Below, one piece after another: positions 25,714-34,950 of a DNA stretch of 64,000 nucleotides (within the stretch, counting starts at the first letter, position 1; each line of letters starts with the position of its first letter). The position numbers and the translations under genes are program-made. Under the pieces are notes generated by a model that was given only the letters and a program-made list of their open reading frames with translations, was not told the DNA's origin and made no database searches. The stretch is from Sulfitobacter sp. F26204 (GTDB lineage: Bacteria; Pseudomonadota; Alphaproteobacteria; Rhodobacterales; Rhodobacteraceae). The stretch is taken from positions 310,001 to 374,000 of the forward strand of contig NZ_JAPMLQ010000002.1 of NCBI RefSeq assembly GCF_026410305.1. Reading direction: 5' to 3'.

Positions 25714-26616
25714 TCAGTTTGTTGCGGCGGTCAAGCCGTTGGTGACGGTACTTGTCGTCACGCGCAGCAGGTCAAGATAGGTCGGTACCGGCCCGTCCGG
25801 CCCGGAAAGACTGTCGACATAGAGGACTCCCCCGTAGGCTGCGCCGGTTTCCCGTGCGACCTGTTCGGCCGGGGAGGTGTTGACGGTGCTTTCGCAAAAA
25901 ACCACCGGTATATCGTTGTCGCGCACCCCGTCGATGACGCTGCGCACCTGTTGCGGCGTCCCGACCTGGTCGGCATTCATTGGCCACAGGTACAACTCTT
26001 GCAGGCCCAAATCTCGGGCCAGATAGCTGAACGCGCCTTCACAGGTCACCAGCCAGCGCTTGTCAGCAGGAATCGCTTTCACGGCATCGCGCAGGGGTTC
26101 GATCGTGGCGCGCAGCTCAGCTTTGTAGCGGGCGGCGTTGGCAACATAGACCGTCGTATTCTCGGGATCGTTTTCGGCAAAAGCCTTTACGATATTATCA
26201 ATGTATATCAATGCATTATCCAGCCCCATCCAGGCATGCGGATTGGGCTTGCCCTGATAGCTGCCGGCGGCAATCGAAATGGGGTCGATGCCATCGGTCA
26301 GGGTGGCTGCGGGCACTTCAGACATATTTGACAAAAATTGTTCGAACCACAGCTCTAGGTTCATGCCGTTCCACAGGATCAGATCTGCATCATGGGCGCG
26401 CACGATGTCTTGTGGTGTCGGCTCATAGCCATGGATTTCCGCGCCGGGTTTTGTGACCGAGACCACCTCGGCGGCATCTCCGGCGACGTTTGCGGCCATG
26501 TCGGCCAAGACAGTAAAGGTCGTGACGACTTTCATCTTGTCCTGTGCGGCGGCTGCATCTGCCAGCAGGATGCTCAATATCATTGCCGCCCCTGCCAATC
26601 TGGATCGCATTGCCAT
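25714..26616 (-). CDS. sitA: Manganese/iron ABC transporter substrate-binding protein SitA
   Basis: A 300-residue ZnuA-like (family A1) periplasmic metal receptor. A Sec signal peptide ends near AAAAQ. Metal ligands are suggested by His in EIHGYEPTP, His in NPHAWMGL and Glu in CEGAFSYLARDLG. The SitA-type sequence ADLILWNGMNLELWFE is present, and there is no His-rich loop, which argues for Mn/Fe over Zn. The ATG at 26616 has GAGGAG six bases upstream; an upstream start at 26640 is less likely. Two Mur boxes upstream indicate manganese-dependent control. Confidence 0.93.
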   Translation of the reverse strand: MAMRSRLAGAAMILSILLADAAAAQDKMKVVTTFTVLADMAANVAGDAAEVVSVTKPGAEIHGYEPTPQDIVRAHDADLILWNGMNLELWFEQFLSNMSEVPAATLTDGIDPISIAAGSYQGKPNPHAWMGLDNALIYIDNIVKAFAENDPENTTVYVANAARYKAELRATIEPLRDAVKAIPADKRWLVTCEGAFSYLARDLGLQELYLWPMNADQVGTPQQVRSVIDGVRDNDIPVVFCESTVNTSPAEQVARETGAAYGGVLYVDSLSGPDGPVPTYLDLLRVTTSTVTNGLTAATN

Positions 26617-26651
26617 GTCAATCTCCTCGCTGGGTATCACCTGCGCCTACA

Positions 26652-26666
26652 TGCAAGTCATTCGCA
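26652..26666 (-). promoter_or_regulatory. Mur (manganese-responsive Fur) box 1 upstream of sitA
   Basis: TGCAAGTCATTCGCA is an imperfect inverted repeat of the TGCAA-N-TTNGCA kind known for alphaproteobacterial Mur sites controlling sitABCD. It is 36 bases upstream of the sitA start. Confidence 0.7.
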
Positions 26667-26683
26667 ACAATTGTCAATGCTTT

Positions 26684-26698
26684 TGCGACTTATTCGCA
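26684..26698 (-). promoter_or_regulatory. Mur box 2 upstream of sitA
   Basis: TGCGACTTATTCGCA repeats the pattern of box 1 (11 of 15 bases identical), starting 32 bases further upstream, about three helical turns. The tandem sites would suit cooperative binding. Confidence 0.65.
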
Positions 26699-26866
26699 TT
26701 TAAGGTCTGAAACAGCTATTCTTACGTAGGAAACCGTCGGCCGAACAGATGGGAAAGGCCAGGGTGGGGCAGCAGGCATAGCCCTTGCAGCAGCCTTTGC
26801 TGGCCTGTCTTGCTTGACATCGCATTGGTCGTTGGGTCACCTGATGGTAACAATGGAGTATCCCCA

Positions 26867-27982
26867 ATGATGAAAACACGTGCCGCCGTTGCCGTCGAGG
26901 CTGGTAAGCCGCTCGAAATTATGGAGGTCAACCTCGAAGGGCCAAAACGTGGCGAGGTCCTGGTTGAAATCAAGGCCACCGGCCTGTGTCACACTGATGA
27001 ATTTACCCGTTCCGGCGATGATCCCGAAGGCATCTTTCCGGCCATTCTGGGCCATGAGGGCGCTGGGATTGTGTTGGAAGTGGGCGAGGGTGTCACCACA
27101 CTTGAGCCCGGTGATCACGTGATCCCGCTGTACACGCCAGAGTGCCGCGAATGTGAGTATTGTCTTTCGGGTAAAACCAATCTCTGCCAGAAAATCCGCA
27201 TCACGCAAGGGCGCGGGCAATTGCCTGATGGTACCACTCGGTTTTCGATGCTGGATGGAACGCCTATCCATCATTACATGGGCTGTTCCACCTTTGCCAA
27301 TCATACGGTTGTCCCTGAAATCGCACTGGCCAAGGTCCGCAAGGATGCCCCGTTTGACAAGATTTGCTATATCGGTTGTGGCGTCACCACGGGTATCGGT
27401 GCCGTGATCAACACAGCCAAGGTCGAGATCGGCGCACGCTGCGTTGTCTTTGGCTTGGGTGGTATCGGCCTTAACGTGATTCAGGGCCTGCGTATGGCAG
27501 GGGCGGATCAAATCGTTGGCGTTGACCTGAACGACGACAAGGAAAAAACAGGTCGCTATTTCGGCATGACCGACTTTGTGAACCCGAAAAAGGTTGAGGG
27601 CGACATGGTCGAACATCTGGTCGAATTGACGGGTGGCGGTGCAGATTACACCTTTGACGCAACCGGTAACACGACTGTTATGCGTCAGGCCCTCGAAGCC
27701 GCCCATAAAGGTTGGGGCGAAAGCATTATCATCGGTGTTGCGGCCGCCGGTGCGGAAATCAGCACACGTCCCTTCCAACTGGTCACAGGCCGTGTCTGGC
27801 GCGGAACCGCGTTTGGCGGAGCCAAGGGGCGCACAGACGTGCCGAAAATCGTGGATTGGTACATGAGCGGAAAGATCGAGATCGATCCGATGATCACACA
27901 CAAGATCAAGTTGGACGAAATCAATGACGGCTTTGCCTTGATGCACAAAGGCGAAGGTATCAGGATTGTCGTCGAATACTGA
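26867..27982 (+). CDS. frmA: S-(hydroxymethyl)glutathione dehydrogenase / class III alcohol dehydrogenase
   Basis: A 371-residue zinc alcohol dehydrogenase of class III that oxidises S-hydroxymethylglutathione in formaldehyde detoxification. Catalytic-zinc residues are in ATGLCHTDEFTRSG and LGHEGAGIV. The structural-zinc cysteines are in CRECEYCLSGKTNLC. The NAD fold motif is FGLGGIGLNV. The ATG at 26867 has GGAG eight bases upstream; the adjacent ATG at 26870 is equally compatible. It is followed in the same direction by a molybdenum hydroxylase set, separated by 100 bases. Confidence 0.95.
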   Translation: MMKTRAAVAVEAGKPLEIMEVNLEGPKRGEVLVEIKATGLCHTDEFTRSGDDPEGIFPAILGHEGAGIVLEVGEGVTTLEPGDHVIPLYTPECRECEYCLSGKTNLCQKIRITQGRGQLPDGTTRFSMLDGTPIHHYMGCSTFANHTVVPEIALAKVRKDAPFDKICYIGCGVTTGIGAVINTAKVEIGARCVVFGLGGIGLNVIQGLRMAGADQIVGVDLNDDKEKTGRYFGMTDFVNPKKVEGDMVEHLVELTGGGADYTFDATGNTTVMRQALEAAHKGWGESIIIGVAAAGAEISTRPFQLVTGRVWRGTAFGGAKGRTDVPKIVDWYMSGKIEIDPMITHKIKLDEINDGFALMHKGEGIRIVVEY

Positions 27983-28082
27983 TCGGCCAAAGACGGCCTA
28001 TTGTGGGCTGACGTAAAGTCCACCTTGTCTATACGTGGCGTGGCCCTAATTTGAACCATAACGTTCAGTTGGGAGCCGCGCC

Positions 28083-28541
28083 ATGAAGTTTACCGTAAAC
28101 GGAAAAGATCACGAAGTGGAAGTCGAAGACGACATGCCGCTGTTGTGGGTTTTGCGCGATGAACTGGGCATAACCGGGCCGAAATACGGATGCGGCATTG
28201 CACAATGCGGGGCCTGTACTGTTCATGTTGACGGTGTTTCCGTACGCTCTTGCCAATTGGCGGCGTCTGATGTGGATGGCGAAATTACCACGATCGAAGG
28301 TCTGGGCGGACCCGGTGCGTTGCATGCGGTTCAAGCGGCTTGGGTGGACCATCAGGTCGCGCAATGCGGCTACTGTCAGTCGGGCCAGATCATGCAGGCA
28401 GCCTCGTTCCTTGATCTCAATCCAGATCCGACTGACGCTCAGATTGATGCGGCAATGAGCGGTAATCTGTGCCGCTGTGGCACCTATCCGCGTATCCGTG
28501 AGGCGGTGAAAACCGCCGCGAACCGATTGAAGGCATCCTGA
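28083..28541 (+). CDS. (2Fe-2S) subunit of a xanthine-dehydrogenase-family hydroxylase (IorA-like)
   Basis: A 152-residue iron-sulfur subunit. The plant-ferredoxin-type cluster uses [12 protein letters not shown] with an upstream Cys. The second cluster, in the four-helix domain, uses CGYCQSGQ and CRCGTY. It passes electrons from the molybdenum subunit towards the partner acceptor. It lies four bases before the large-subunit gene. The layout (small subunit, large subunit, cytochrome c) is that of isoquinoline 1-oxidoreductase-like or aldehyde-oxidising enzymes without an FAD subunit. Confidence 0.94.
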   Translation: MKFTVNGKDHEVEVEDDMPLLWVLRDELGITGPKYGCGIAQCGACTVHVDGVSVRSCQLAASDVDGEITTIEGLGGPGALHAVQAAWVDHQVAQCGYCQSGQIMQAASFLDLNPDPTDAQIDAAMSGNLCRCGTYPRIREAVKTAANRLKAS

Positions 28542-28544
28542 ACC

Positions 28545-30788
28545 ATGAAAACGCTTAAAACGATTGCACGGCGCAGTTTCTTGGTGGGATCGGCCGCCGT
28601 TGTCGGGGGGGTGGTCTTTGGCACATATGTGTACAAACGCGACGTCGAAAACCCGCTGGAAGCCGGGCTGGCCGAAGGCGAAGTGACGTTTAATCCCTTT
28701 GTGAAGATTGATGCGGATGCAGTCACGCTGATCACGCCACGTGCGGATGTCGGGCAGGGTGCCTATTCGGTTCAGGCCCATCTGATCGCTGAGGAACTGG
28801 ACGTTGATTTGACACAGGTGCGTATCGAGCCAGGTCCACCATCTGCGGCTTACTACAACGGTGTGGTTGCGGCCGAAGGCATGCCGATCGCGGCGACATC
28901 CGACACCTTCCTGGCCCGAACCGGGCGTGGTGCTGCTGATGTGGTGGGCAAAGTGATGGGGCTGCAACTCACCGGCGGATCCAGCACGGTGCCGGATATG
29001 TATGACCGGCTGCGCATGGCCGGCGCGGTGGCCCGTGAAACGCTGGTCGCCGCGGCCTCTATGCATACCGGTATTGCTGCACATCAACTGCGCACCGGGG
29101 CGGGGGCGGTGATACTGCCCGATGACACGCGGCTGGCCTATACTGATCTGGCTGAAATCGCAGCCGGGACCGATGTTGTTGACAATGTCGTTCTGCGTGA
29201 TCCCGCGTCCTGGCGGCATCTGGGGCAGCCACATATGCGCACTGATATTCTGGCCAAATCCACCGGCACGCAAGTCTATGGCATTGATATGAAACTGGAG
29301 GGGATGGTCTATGCAACGACCCGGACAAACCCCGCGCTCGGCGGGGGTATCCTGGGCTTTGATGCAACTGCAACCGACGCGATGCGTGGCGTCAAGGCGG
29401 TCTTGCAGATTACCGGCGGCATCGCAGTAGTCGCAGACAATACCTGGCGGGCATTTCAGGCTGTACAGGCAGTGGAATGCGATTGGGGTCCTTCCCCCTA
29501 TCCCGGTAGCTCCGCGCAGCAGTTTGCAGCGGTGGCCGCGTCGTTTTCACAAGACCATCAGGACAGTCAGTTCAAGGATGAAGGCGACGTGGAGGCGGCG
29601 GTTGAAGCGGCCAGCAATGTGAAACAAGCGGAATACCGCATTCCCTATCTCGCCCATGCGCCGCTTGAGCCAATGAGTGTTGTGGTCAAACTGACGAAGA
29701 ACCGATTGGATATTTGGACCGGTACGCAGATCCCGCGATTTGTTCAGGATGGAGCCGCAGGCCTGACCGGTCTGGAAAAGGAACAGGTACATGTCCATGC
29801 GCTGATGTCCGGGGGCAGCTTCGGGCGCCGTCTGGAAGATGATTACGTCCGGCAAGCGGTGGAAATCGCGATGCAAATGCCCGATGTCGCGATCAAGATG
29901 GTCTGGAGCCGCGAAGAGGACATGACCCACGACTTTCCGCGTCCTCTGGCCATCGCCAGGGCGCGCGGCGTTGTTTCAGCGGATGGCGTGCAGGCGTTTG
30001 ATCTGGCAATTGCGAGCCCTTCGGTGACGGAATCTTCGTTGGGGCGTCTGGGCCAGCCTGCGATCGGTCCGGATGTGGCAATCGTTGCTGGTGCCTGGGA
30101 CCAGCCCTTTGCGATCCCTAACTACCGTGTCACGGGATACCGAGTGCCTGCAATGGTGCCGGTCAGCTCCTGGCGCTCGGTCGGGGCCTCGGGCAACGGT
30201 TTCTTGCATGAAAGCTTTATGGATGAACTTTGTTTCGAGGCAGGGATCGACCCGCTGGCAGAGCGGTTGCGACTGTGCACTCATGACTTGTCACGTGCGG
30301 TGCTTGAGGAAGTGGCCCGCATGTCGGATTGGGGCAGTGACCTGGGCCCTGGGCGCGGGCGTGGTCTGGCGTTCACGCTGGCTTTCGGGGTGCCCACGGC
30401 ACAGGTGGTTGAAGTGAGCGATACCCGGGATGGGATCCGGATTGACAAGGTTTTTGTCGCGGCGGAAGTCGGGCGCCTGCTGGATCCGGTGAACTTTGAA
30501 GCGCAGTTGTCAGGCGGAGTGATCTGGGGACTGGGTCATGCGATGAACTGTGAACTTACCTATAAAGACGGGCGCGCGGAACAGGACAATTTCCACGCCT
30601 TCGAGGCTATGCGTCTGTATCAAACGCCACAGATTATGGTGCGCGGGTTGGAGAACGGCGACCAGATCCGCGGCATTGGCGAACCGGGTGTCCCGCCTGC
30701 GGCACCGGCCCTGGGCAATGCAATCTTTGCCGCGACGGGCATGAGGATCCGGGAACTTCCGTTCTCGAAATCGGTGGACTTTGTATGA
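28545..30788 (+). CDS. Molybdopterin-binding subunit, xanthine dehydrogenase family (IorB-like aldehyde oxidoreductase)
   Basis: A 747-residue large subunit. A Tat-type N terminus (ARRSFLVGSAAVVGG) implies folded export to the periplasm, normal for IorB-like enzymes. Cofactor-binding segments include RADVGQGAYSVQAHLIAEE, GGSFGRRLEDDYVRQAVEIA and GEPGVPPAAPALGNAIFAATG. The Glu of GEPG is the expected catalytic base. The substrate could be an aldehyde or an N-heterocycle; the neighbouring formaldehyde dehydrogenase hints at aldehydes. The stop overlaps the cytochrome gene start by ATGA. Confidence 0.92.
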   Translation: MKTLKTIARRSFLVGSAAVVGGVVFGTYVYKRDVENPLEAGLAEGEVTFNPFVKIDADAVTLITPRADVGQGAYSVQAHLIAEELDVDLTQVRIEPGPPSAAYYNGVVAAEGMPIAATSDTFLARTGRGAADVVGKVMGLQLTGGSSTVPDMYDRLRMAGAVARETLVAAASMHTGIAAHQLRTGAGAVILPDDTRLAYTDLAEIAAGTDVVDNVVLRDPASWRHLGQPHMRTDILAKSTGTQVYGIDMKLEGMVYATTRTNPALGGGILGFDATATDAMRGVKAVLQITGGIAVVADNTWRAFQAVQAVECDWGPSPYPGSSAQQFAAVAASFSQDHQDSQFKDEGDVEAAVEAASNVKQAEYRIPYLAHAPLEPMSVVVKLTKNRLDIWTGTQIPRFVQDGAAGLTGLEKEQVHVHALMSGGSFGRRLEDDYVRQAVEIAMQMPDVAIKMVWSREEDMTHDFPRPLAIARARGVVSADGVQAFDLAIASPSVTESSLGRLGQPAIGPDVAIVAGAWDQPFAIPNYRVTGYRVPAMVPVSSWRSVGASGNGFLHESFMDELCFEAGIDPLAERLRLCTHDLSRAVLEEVARMSDWGSDLGPGRGRGLAFTLAFGVPTAQVVEVSDTRDGIRIDKVFVAAEVGRLLDPVNFEAQLSGGVIWGLGHAMNCELTYKDGRAEQDNFHAFEAMRLYQTPQIMVRGLENGDQIRGIGEPGVPPAAPALGNAIFAATGMRIRELPFSKSVDFV

Positions 30789-31348
30789 GGGGGCTGGTTG
30801 TGGCGCTGCTTGTTGCCGGATCAGGCGTTTCGGCTCAGGGCGTGACCCGCGAAGAGGGGCTGGCTGCCTGGAACAGGATCTATGCGGTCGCGTCGCATCC
30901 GCGCTGTACGAACTGCCATGTCGGTGCCCAGGAGGTGCCGATGTGGGAGGGGCTGACCTATGGTGCGCAGGCAAGGCATGGCATGGGGGTGAGAGCAGAT
31001 TCAAGCCGGATCGGGGCAGAGAGCATCCCGTGCCGAACCTGTCATGTGACCGCTGCCAAGCGCGCCGTGCCTGCGCCTTCAGCGCCTCAGATCGAAGAGG
31101 CCTGGCGCCTGCCACCCGTGGCACTGGACTGGTTGGGAGAGAGCAGTGCCACGCTTTGTGCGCAATTGCGTGATCCGGCGCTGAACGATGGCCATGAGAT
31201 TGCCGATCTTGTTGCACATCTGACCAGCTCGCCTTTTGTTGCCTGGGGTTTCGCACCGGGAGAGGGGCGATCCAAGCCAGAAGGCAGCGCCGCCGAGATG
31301 GCGCAGGATGTGGCCGTGTGGGGTGCGGCGGGAAGCCCTTGTCAATGA
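30785..31348 (+). CDS. Diheme c-type cytochrome, probable electron acceptor of the hydroxylase
   Basis: A 187-residue secreted protein. A short signal peptide ends near GVSAQG (about residue 18). Two heme c motifs are visible: CTNCH at residues 41-45 and CRTCH at 83-87. No recognised catalytic domain is seen. Translational coupling to the molybdenum subunit and the periplasmic location of both suggest that it receives electrons from the hydroxylase and hands them to the respiratory chain. The spacing of the hemes does not match a standard cytochrome c4 or c5. Confidence 0.85.
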   Translation: MRGLVVALLVAGSGVSAQGVTREEGLAAWNRIYAVASHPRCTNCHVGAQEVPMWEGLTYGAQARHGMGVRADSSRIGAESIPCRTCHVTAAKRAVPAPSAPQIEEAWRLPPVALDWLGESSATLCAQLRDPALNDGHEIADLVAHLTSSPFVAWGFAPGEGRSKPEGSAAEMAQDVAVWGAAGSPCQ

Positions 31349-31442
31349 AGGGCACCCGGCCGTGAGTGCGGACGGTATATAAGGCCAAAAAGAGTGAGGG
31401 TGATGGCGCATCACAAAGATGCCATTGCCTTGAAACAGGTCA

Positions 31443-32954
31443 TTATTTGAAAATATCCGCATAGGTTTCCCGCATGATGTTCTTTTGTACCTTGCCCATC
31501 GTATTGCGGGGCAGCGCATCCACAACGACACATTTGCGCGGGCATTTGAAGCGGGCAAGCTGCGTGGCCAAGGTGGCAAGGATGGTTTCAACATCCGGTT
31601 CACCGCCTTTGCTGCGGGCAAGCACAGCCACGGGGGCCTCGCCCAGGTCGTCATGAGACACGCCGATCACAGCGGATTCCAGTACATTGGGTTGCTCATC
31701 CAGAAGGGTTTCGACTTCTTTTGGATAGATGTTATAGCCTCCTGAAATGATCAGATCCTTGCCGCGCCCTATAATCTGGACATAACCGGCATCGTCGATC
31801 AGGCCCAGATCGCCGGTGATGAAATACCCGTCGCTACGTAGTTCGGCCGAAGTCTTGTCAGGCATTTGCCAGTAGCCCTTGAACACGTTCGGGCCACGCA
31901 CCTCGATCACACCAACCTCACCCTGGGGCAGGGTTGCGCCGGTCTTCGGGTCGGTGATCTTGAGTTCGACATCGGGTAATGGAAAACCAACGGTGCCCGC
32001 CCGTCGAAGGCCGTCGTAGGGATTGGACGTGTTCATATTCGTTTCGGTCATGCCATAGCGTTCAAGGATACGGTGGCCAGTGCGGGCTTCGAATGTCTTG
32101 TGGGTTTCGGCCAGCAACGGGGCGGAGCCGGAAATGAACAGGCGCATGTTTGCCGTGAGATCCCGCGTGAATTCAGAATGATCCAGCAAGCGCGTATAAA
32201 ATGTCGGGACGCCCATCAACGTGGTGGCGCGCGGCATGAAGCGGATCAACTGATCCACGTCGAGGCCGGGCAAGAAGATCATGGCCCCCCCCGTCAACAG
32301 CATCACGTTTGTTGCTACGAACAATCCGTGTGTGTGAAAGATCGGCAGGGCATGCAGCAGGACATCCTTGTTGGTGAATTGCCACAGACGCGCCAGAGTC
32401 TGGGCATTGCTCAACAGGTTTGTTTGCGTCAGCATCGCGCCTTTGGATCGCCCGGTGGTGCCGGATGTGTACAGGAAGGCGGCGAGGTCCTCACCATCGC
32501 GTGCAATGGTGTCGAAGACCGTGGGTTTGTCCGCTGCCAGATCGCTGAGGCTGCCGTTACCCGCGGCATCCAGTGTTTCCAGCCGCGCAGACGCGGATGT
32601 GGCGACGGGCACAAGACTGCTGGCTTTGGCAGGATCAGCGACAAGCAGTTTCGCACCGGAGTTGGTGACGAAATATTCGATTTCGGCGGGAGTATAGGCC
32701 GGATTGAGCGGTAAAAACACCAAACCGGCCTGCACACATGCGCCGTAAAGCGCCAGAGCGTCCACAGATTTGTTGATCTGCAGGGCGACCCGATCCCCCG
32801 CAGTCAGGCCGCATTCGGACAGTGCATGCGCCAGTTGCGCGGCGCGGCACAAAAATGCTTCGTGGCTGAGCGTGGAGCCATCAGGCAGATGCAAGAACGT
32901 GGTGTCACGCCCCTTATGTTGACCAAAAAGGGTATCATAAAGTGGGTTCGCCAT
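31443..32954 (-). CDS. matB: Malonyl-CoA synthetase (MatB type)
   Basis: A 503-residue acyl-adenylate-forming ligase. The AMP/P-loop motif is YTSGTTGRSKG, the MatB-typical GMTETNMNTSNPYDG follows, and the C-terminal hinge and catalytic Lys lie in NTMGKVQKN. MatB converts malonate, and often methylmalonate, to the CoA ester. The ATG at 32954 has AAAGGA upstream; an in-frame extension to 33119 overlaps the divergent gene and is not used. No malonyl-CoA decarboxylase (matA) or malonate transporter is adjacent, so it may scavenge malonate for fatty acid synthesis. Confidence 0.92.
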   Translation of the reverse strand: MANPLYDTLFGQHKGRDTTFLHLPDGSTLSHEAFLCRAAQLAHALSECGLTAGDRVALQINKSVDALALYGACVQAGLVFLPLNPAYTPAEIEYFVTNSGAKLLVADPAKASSLVPVATSASARLETLDAAGNGSLSDLAADKPTVFDTIARDGEDLAAFLYTSGTTGRSKGAMLTQTNLLSNAQTLARLWQFTNKDVLLHALPIFHTHGLFVATNVMLLTGGAMIFLPGLDVDQLIRFMPRATTLMGVPTFYTRLLDHSEFTRDLTANMRLFISGSAPLLAETHKTFEARTGHRILERYGMTETNMNTSNPYDGLRRAGTVGFPLPDVELKITDPKTGATLPQGEVGVIEVRGPNVFKGYWQMPDKTSAELRSDGYFITGDLGLIDDAGYVQIIGRGKDLIISGGYNIYPKEVETLLDEQPNVLESAVIGVSHDDLGEAPVAVLARSKGGEPDVETILATLATQLARFKCPRKCVVVDALPRNTMGKVQKNIMRETYADIFK

Positions 32955-33087
32955 GTCACGTCCTTTGTCAGGTATTCTATCGGGTAATGTGAGGCATGAC
33001 GTAGATGGGGTAAAGGGGCCGGTGCCGCGTTGTTTGTGCCTGTCACACGAGCTAGGGTCGGGCCGAAACGGAATTCGGAGAGTTGTC

Positions 33088-34176
33088 ATGACACGTTTGG
33101 AAAAACTGCGCGAAATCATGCGGGCGCAGTCTGTTGATCTGGTTGCGCTTGGCCCGGGGGCGCATCTGGCGTGGCTGACGGGGGTACGCCCGCACGGGGA
33201 CGAACGCCCGTTGTTGTTTTGTGTTTCCGGTACCGGCGCTGCCTTCTTGATGCCGGTTCTCGAGGCTGAAAGTGCGCGCCAGCAAACCGACCTGCCGTTT
33301 CACACCTGGAGCGATGACGAGGGGCCGCAGGCCGCGCTTGCCGCGGTTCTTGTGGGCCTCGGAGCAGAGAAGGCGCAAAGCATCGCGCTTGACGAAACGA
33401 TGCGCGCAGACTTTGCCGGACTCGTCCAGGACGCCCTGCCGAAGGCCAGGCGACAATTCGGCGCTTCGACGGTCGGCGCGTTGCGTATGCGCAAGGATGC
33501 GGCGGAATATGCCGCGCTGAAAAAGGCCGCATTGGTGGATGATATTGCCATGCGACGGGCCTGGAGCGACATGCGTGCCGGTATGACCGAACGCGAGGTC
33601 GCCGACCTGGTGCGTGACAGTTTCAAGGCGCAGGGTGGCTCGGTTCTGTTTTCGATCATCGGGACCGGTGGAAATGGAGCATTCCCGCATCATCATACGG
33701 GCGATACGGTTTTGAAACCGGGGGACGCCGTGGTGATGGACATCGGCGGCAATGTGGACGGCTATCCCAGCGACATGACACGCATGGCCGTGATCGGTAC
33801 GCCGCCTGAGGGCTATCTGGAGGTCCATGCCGTCGTCGAAGCGGCAGTACAGGCGGCATTGGCTACGGCCAAACCCGGGGTGAAGGCACATGAGGTCGAT
33901 GACGCGGCCCGTGGCGTGATTGAGGCGGCAGGCTATGGTGACTATTTTACCCATCGTACGGGACATGGTCTGGGCGTCGAAATTCATGAACCGCCATATA
34001 TTACTGCGACGGCTCAGGTGGTGCTTGAGGAGGGTATGGTGTTTTCGATCGAACCAGGGATCTACCTGCCAGACCGTTTTGGGATCCGTCTGGAAGATAT
34101 TGTGATCTTGCGGGCTGACGGTGCGGAAATTCTGTCGGAACTGCCACGCGATTTACAAATCATTGCCGAGGCTTGA
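33088..34176 (+). CDS. M24 family metallopeptidase (Xaa-Pro aminopeptidase-like)
   Basis: A 362-residue pita-bread-fold peptidase. The five metal ligands are all visible: Asp in VVMDIGGNVDGYPSDMTRM (two), His in TGHGLGVEIHEPPY, Glu in FSIEPGIYL and Glu in IRLEDIV. The N-terminal creatinase-like domain covers about residues 1-120. The ATG at 33088 follows a CGGAGAG site. Conserved metal ligands mark it as a true peptidase, unlike the creatinase at 36394. It is divergent from matB. Confidence 0.92.
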   Translation: MTRLEKLREIMRAQSVDLVALGPGAHLAWLTGVRPHGDERPLLFCVSGTGAAFLMPVLEAESARQQTDLPFHTWSDDEGPQAALAAVLVGLGAEKAQSIALDETMRADFAGLVQDALPKARRQFGASTVGALRMRKDAAEYAALKKAALVDDIAMRRAWSDMRAGMTEREVADLVRDSFKAQGGSVLFSIIGTGGNGAFPHHHTGDTVLKPGDAVVMDIGGNVDGYPSDMTRMAVIGTPPEGYLEVHAVVEAAVQAALATAKPGVKAHEVDDAARGVIEAAGYGDYFTHRTGHGLGVEIHEPPYITATAQVVLEEGMVFSIEPGIYLPDRFGIRLEDIVILRADGAEILSELPRDLQIIAEA

Positions 34177-34222
34177 AAAGCTACGACACCGGGGCTTTGC
34201 CTCCTGCAGCGGCAGCACCGGT

Positions 34223-34900
34223 TCATCCAGCGAGTGTTGCGCGTTGAAGCTGGTGGAAATAGCCGTCAGCGTCCTGGCCCATCAACGTCACCGCATCGAT
34301 CACCAGATGATCCGGTAAGACCGGCGCGCACAGCGATTGAACCAATGGCAGTACCTTGGGCAGCTCCTGCTGCCTCAGGCTTCGGGTGAGGGTCATGTGA
34401 AAATGAAAGTCCTCAAAAACATAGGGATACCCCCAGTCCAGCATATGTTGATCCTGCCTCGGCGACAGATGCGTCCTGCGCCGTCTTTCGATGTCCTCTT
34501 GACTGGAGGGGGCACGAAAGATGTCGAATTCTGTCACGACAGCCGCTGCGAGACTGTCTAAGGCCTTAGAGGCAATGCTGGCCCGAAGGGATATAAAACC
34601 ATTGGCAGGACTTGCCTTGAGCGCGCCCAACGGGACAGGGGGATGGCCGTGGGCAAATGCCTGTAGGGCTTCTGTCAACATTCTGGGGGATTTGGTGTCG
34701 TGCAGATGAAACGGCGCTTTGAGCGTGCCATGAAATCCGTATTTTCGTGGCCTTGCGGTCAGGCGCGCCACATCGAGATCAGGCACAGTCGGGTGGGGCA
34801 CAGACTTGCCAATAGCGGAATCCCAACCCAGCCAGGCGGCACCGAAATCAGCAAATGCACCAGGGGCGGGTGTGTAGAAAATGGCGTATCTCTCGAACAT
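34223..34900 (-). CDS. DUF1045 / 2H-phosphoesterase-like protein linked to phosphonate metabolism
   Basis: A 225-residue protein with the two H-x-T motifs of 2H phosphoesterases: HGTLKAPFHL near residue 57 and HFHMTLTRS near 165. The family is usually encoded in C-P lyase gene neighbourhoods and is thought to act on phosphonate-derived cyclic phosphate ribosides, though the exact step is not settled. The ATG at 34900 follows AAGGA. It is divergent from phnM with only 50 bases between the starts, so both probably share a control region. Confidence 0.85.
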   Translation of the reverse strand: MFERYAIFYTPAPGAFADFGAAWLGWDSAIGKSVPHPTVPDLDVARLTARPRKYGFHGTLKAPFHLHDTKSPRMLTEALQAFAHGHPPVPLGALKASPANGFISLRASIASKALDSLAAAVVTEFDIFRAPSSQEDIERRRRTHLSPRQDQHMLDWGYPYVFEDFHFHMTLTRSLRQQELPKVLPLVQSLCAPVLPDHLVIDAVTLMGQDADGYFHQLQRATLAG

Positions 34901-34950
34901 ATTTTTCCTTCGGCTCTTGGCAGCCGGCGTCAAATCAGGATGATGGCCAA

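Noticed and set aside
26837-27946. 369-codon open frame opposite frmA
   Set aside because: Antisense shadow; frmA on the plus strand has all zinc and NAD motifs.
28065-29273. 402-codon open frame on the minus strand across the molybdenum hydroxylase genes
   Set aside because: Shadow of two well-supported genes on the plus strand; composition typical of antisense frames in GC-rich DNA.
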